This document shows, in pieces, positions 34,369 to 37,322 of a stretch of DNA of 37,322 bases. Source of the DNA: Luteolibacter pohnpeiensis. GTDB taxonomy: Bacteria > Verrucomicrobiota > Verrucomicrobiia > Verrucomicrobiales > Akkermansiaceae. Under the pieces are notes generated by a model, which saw only the letters and a list, made by a program, of their open reading frames with translations, made no database searches and was not told the DNA's origin. The DNA is taken from assembly GCF_016595435.1 (NCBI RefSeq), contig NZ_JAENIJ010000034.1, forward strand, positions 1 through 37,322. Direction: 5' to 3'. The number at the start of each line of letters is the position of its first letter. Position 1 is the stretch's first letter. The position numbers were made by a program, and so were the translations under genes.

Positions 34369-34597
34369 TGGATCGCGGTTTCGACAATCGCTGCTTTAAC
34401 CAAATGTTGGACACAGAGTCGGGCTGGTCCAATGCATTGGGCGATGAAAAAGCGGCAAAATACGGGTTTTCGGGAATAACGCGGGAAGCATGTGATGAGC
34501 CAGAACAGCATGGATTCGAATTTCCAATGATGTTTTTATGAGGCATTTAGGATCAGTTAATTTGGACATCCGGAAAAGGCTGTGGAAGAGTTCGCAG

Positions 34598-34768
34598 ATG
34601 GACTTGGCAGAGGTCACATGCCCCACCTGTTTCGAAGTGTTCGAAGTTGCGATTCCTCATCCCGATGAAATGCCGACGGAAGTGGACTACGATTGTGAGA
34701 TTTGCTGTCGCCCGATGGTGATCGTTTTTTCTGAGCAAGGGATCTGGGCGAAGGGTCTGGGAGAATGA
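34598..34768 (+). CDS. CPXCG-motif cysteine-rich protein
   Basis: 56-residue protein with CPTC (C8, C11) and CEICC (C33, C36, C37), the zinc-ribbon-like CPXCG family (PF14255). The middle is acidic and aromatic, with the ending MVIVFSEQGIWAKGLGE. Function of the family is unknown. ATG 34598 is chosen because the earlier frame from 34538 adds a non-family stretch. A small CGTC/GACG and a CCAGC/GCTGG hairpin follow within 40 bases of the stop. Confidence 0.8.
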   Translation: MDLAEVTCPTCFEVFEVAIPHPDEMPTEVDYDCEICCRPMVIVFSEQGIWAKGLGE

Positions 34769-34852
34769 TTTATTAGCGTCTTTTAGACGGAAAAGCCAGC
34801 GTGAGCTGGTGATTTGGCCAAGACTATCTGAGCACATTTTCGCTATCTTGGT

Positions 34853-34901
34853 GATACATCAGATTATTGCATATCTGCTACTATTGCTTGTGGCATGTAT
34901 C
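34853..34901 (+). promoter_or_regulatory. Inverted repeat in the promoter region of the right-edge gene
   Basis: GATACAT (34853-34859) and ATGTATC (34895-34901) are inverted 7-mers separated by 35 bases, flanking an AT-rich stretch with TTGCAT and TATTGC. They sit 32 to 80 bases before ATG 34933, where a promoter is expected. Confidence 0.3.
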
Positions 34902-34932
34902 GATAGGTGTCGAACCCGAAAATGAGTTATCA

Positions 34933-37322
34933 ATGAGTCCAAAGAATCGCTTTCTGCAATTAACTATCATCCCTGGATTAGTATTAACCTCAGCAATGAG
35001 CTATGCTCAAACTAGTCGGACCTGGTCAGTAGCGGAAGGGGATTATTCGGAGAGCATCAACTGGAGTCCTGCAGGCACTCCGGCAATCACGGATCCTATC
35101 ACGATTGCAGAAGGGACTGCCACTGCTTCTGAGGTATTTACGCGCGCAGCTTCCACCACATTGTCCGGAGGCACATTGGATGTTACGGGTTTCGATTTTG
35201 CCAATGCCAGCACTGGCGCGGCGACACTTTCGATCAGTGCTGGTCAGTTGATCCATTCTGGAGCGGTATTTTCTCTGGCAATGGACAACGAAGGGACGTT
35301 CATCCAGACGGGTGGATCAGTAACGTCTAACACGACCGATGGCTGGTATCTATCCAACGCGACGGGCTCCAAAGGAGTTTATGAATTAACCGGTGGGGAT
35401 TTGACCGTTTATACAACCTCGACTGCTGTCGCGAAACAAATTCATATCGGGCTGCAGAGCAATGGAGATTTATTTCACATTGATGGTGGGACTGCTAATT
35501 TTTCCGGCTCCTCAACTCGCAGGTTTTATACCTCCACCAACAGCATACTCCGAATTGATTCGGGGACGTTAAATGCTGATAATTTACTTTATTTTGTCGT
35601 CGGGCGAGTTGGTGCCACAAACGTAAATTCTTTGATGGAAGTGAATGGAGGCGCGGTCAACATGACCAATATTCCTGACAACGGCGCATTCATTGTAGGT
35701 GGCGCAGGGGATGGATTGCTTCAAATGAATGGTGGCACCATCGCGACGAATAATGGAGCATTGTGGATTTCGGATGGAGCCATCAACGGGACAGTGAATC
35801 AAACTGGTGGCGAGATCGACCTGGGCACCAGCAACCTGACCATCGCGCGTGCCAGCACTGGCCGTGGATGTTACCAGATGTCGGGTGGAAAACTGACTGC
35901 CGGCTCGATTGTGATCGGAAACGGTGCATCACCGCAGTTCGCCTTTCAAGGAGGACAAATCGTGCTTTCTGGCGATCAAACCGACTTGCTGGATGCATCG
36001 TGGTTTTACGCACTCTCTCCGGTCGAAACCGTTTATGATGCCGAATCTGACACCACCACTTTCACGGCAACTCCGGTTGAAGGCAAAGAATCCACGTATC
36101 AATACTACCGCTTTACTCCAACTCGTCTGAGAGATCGTTTCTCCCAGAGTGTTCAGATGTCTGAGTTCAACTTTTTGTTAGACGGAGTCCCGGTCAGTCT
36201 CGATGGCGTCACGGTCGATAATGGCGGTGCGGAAACGCCTGAGGCAGAAGGTCCTGATAATCTGGTGGATGGAGATGTCGCGACGAAGTGGTATCAGGCA
36301 GAGAGCGGGCCACTTGTCTTTACTTTCCCGACTCCTGTGACCATCGATGGCTATCGTTTCTACACGGCTAATGATGCAGTGGACCGAGATCCGCAGCGCT
36401 GGACTCTCGAAGGAAGCTCAGATGGTGAAACTTGGGAAGTGATTGACCGGGTTCAAACCAATTATCCGACCCCGGTCGGTCGTAAGATTGCAACACTTGA
36501 TGTCCCATTGCCAACGGTGGTGCCTGAGGAAATGGCCATCACCTCGCTCGATTGGATCGGCGACAAGAGCTCGGTCTGGAATGACGGGTTGAAAAACTGG
36601 TATGCCGATGAAGCATCGGTCTGGATTGATGATGTCGATGCGATTTTTGGTGAACAAGGTGAGACGAAGGCAGTGACTATCGATGGCGCGGTTGCCGCCT
36701 CCCTTCTCGAATTTGATGCCGCAGGATATAGTCTCTCTGGCGGTTCAATTTCCGTCAGTTCCGGTGTGATCAATACCAATTACGATGCAACAATTGGCTC
36801 AGTCATCACCGGGACGCCGGAAATCCGCAAAGGTGGCGACGGAATTCTCGAACTCACCGGCCAGAATACTTTCACCGGTAAAACCAACGTCCGCGCTGGT
36901 TCACTGATCTTTTCAGGAACCGCCAGCAGCACAGGAAATGGAGGCTTGCTGATGTCTAACGAAACCGGCGCAAAAACGGTCTTCGAAATGAACAGCTCCG
37001 GATCGCTGACCTACACCGGCAGCGCTCTGATCGGTAACGCCACGGACTCCGTTTCGATCTTCCATCAAACCAGCGGTATGGTTACCAGTGGCAGCAACGG
37101 TGCCTACTTCACGGTTGGTAACGGCTCGAATGCCTATGCGGAATTCCGTTTGGATGGTGGAACATTCCAGGCCTATGAACCAAGCCCCGCAGGCATCCGC
37201 GTTGGTTTCGGCGGCAGCTACGGCAGTCTCGTTCAAACCGGCGGAACCCTCAACTGCCCACGCTACCTCGCTATCGGTTCGGCTACAGGAACCGGGATGG
37301 CTTCCTTCCTCTCTGGAAACGC
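34933..37322 (+). CDS. Large secreted autotransporter-repeat protein with a discoidin-like insert (partial, right edge)
   Basis: Open from ATG 34933 to the window end (796 codons, no stop). A signal peptide ends near SYAQ (residue 26). Beta-helix-type repeats fill about 30-390 (N-terminal TWSVAEGDY-INWSPAG unit; later LTGGDLTV, VNGGAVNM, MSGGKLTAG). A domain at about 391-507 (YYRFTPTRLRDRF, VDGDVATKWYQ, TIDGYRFYTANDA, WTLEGSSDGETWEV) looks like an F5/8 type C fold. An autotransporter repeat follows: GDGILELTGQNTFTGKTNV (from about 635), then more repeats to the edge. The inserted domain could bind glycans. It resembles the 26318 gene in the N-terminal unit. The C-terminus, and any sorting tail, is not visible. 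Confidence 0.85.
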   Translation, partial: MSPKNRFLQLTIIPGLVLTSAMSYAQTSRTWSVAEGDYSESINWSPAGTPAITDPITIAEGTATASEVFTRAASTTLSGGTLDVTGFDFANASTGAATLSISAGQLIHSGAVFSLAMDNEGTFIQTGGSVTSNTTDGWYLSNATGSKGVYELTGGDLTVYTTSTAVAKQIHIGLQSNGDLFHIDGGTANFSGSSTRRFYTSTNSILRIDSGTLNADNLLYFVVGRVGATNVNSLMEVNGGAVNMTNIPDNGAFIVGGAGDGLLQMNGGTIATNNGALWISDGAINGTVNQTGGEIDLGTSNLTIARASTGRGCYQMSGGKLTAGSIVIGNGASPQFAFQGGQIVLSGDQTDLLDASWFYALSPVETVYDAESDTTTFTATPVEGKESTYQYYRFTPTRLRDRFSQSVQMSEFNFLLDGVPVSLDGVTVDNGGAETPEAEGPDNLVDGDVATKWYQAESGPLVFTFPTPVTIDGYRFYTANDAVDRDPQRWTLEGSSDGETWEVIDRVQTNYPTPVGRKIATLDVPLPTVVPEEMAITSLDWIGDKSSVWNDGLKNWYADEASVWIDDVDAIFGEQGETKAVTIDGAVAASLLEFDAAGYSLSGGSISVSSGVINTNYDATIGSVITGTPEIRKGGDGILELTGQNTFTGKTNVRAGSLIFSGTASSTGNGGLLMSNETGAKTVFEMNSSGSLTYTGSALIGNATDSVSIFHQTSGMVTSGSNGAYFTVGNGSNAYAEFRLDGGTFQAYEPSPAGIRVGFGGSYGSLVQTGGTLNCPRYLAIGSATGTGMASFLSGN

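Noticed and set aside
34305..34541. Plus-strand frame of 78 codons before the CPXCG gene
   Set aside because: Its left half is antisense to the start of the large metallopeptidase gene. The right half reads smoothly but has no family match and no ribosome-binding site.
1..37322. tRNA, rRNA, CRISPR, insertion sequence or prophage
   Set aside because: No tRNA T-loop pattern in non-coding sequence, no regularly spaced repeats, and no transposase, integrase or phage structural gene were seen.

Overview
The window looks like a chromosomal segment from a Verrucomicrobia-type bacterium (Verrucomicrobiae, a Luteolibacter/Haloferula-like relative is my guess). I base this on mid-range GC (roughly mid-50s % by eye), two large secreted proteins with autotransporter-associated beta-strand repeats, secreted hydrolases ending in an acidic DPDxDGxxNxxEF calcium-binding motif plus a beta-rich tail, and a type-B ribosomal protein L31. 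This is inference from family composition; there is no rRNA in the window. I see no tRNA, CRISPR array, insertion sequence or prophage.

Bases 1-13700 are mostly housekeeping. On the minus strand lie a CysJ-like diflavin reductase, a Dabb-domain protein, a stand-alone nuoA and a small winged-helix-like protein. On the plus strand follow ribosomal L31 (type B) and hisF. A 339-base gap then carries a thiamine-pyrophosphate-riboswitch-like element with no gene behind it. Next come an AddA/AddB-like helicase-nuclease pair (minus, ATGA overlap), ribosomal S21 (minus), an acyl-lipid desaturase and an LptF/LptG permease (both plus).

Bases 13700-26200 hold transport, envelope, redox and signalling genes. 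These are a SulP anion transporter with a small membrane-anchored protein behind it, an unknown 230-residue-class protein, an RlpA-like lipoprotein with a possible structured leader, and a redox/electrophile-type cluster (AraC regulator, DoxX, old yellow enzyme, DHA2-type MFS exporter, aldo/keto reductase). A secreted thioredoxin-fold protein and a LytS/LytT-type two-component pair follow.

Bases 26300-37322 are a secretome island: two autotransporter-repeat proteins (the second runs off the right edge), a basic-secretory-protein-type metallopeptidase with a discoidin-like front domain, a small lipase, a HIT hydrolase, and an 1099-residue gametolysin-like metallopeptidase with two ricin-type lectin domains. 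Two of these proteins share the same kind of C-terminal tail, which may be a surface-sorting or anchoring module. Convergent gene pairs are often separated by strong bidirectional hairpin terminators; few genes show a good Shine-Dalgarno sequence, the rlpA-like gene, addA and a few others being exceptions.
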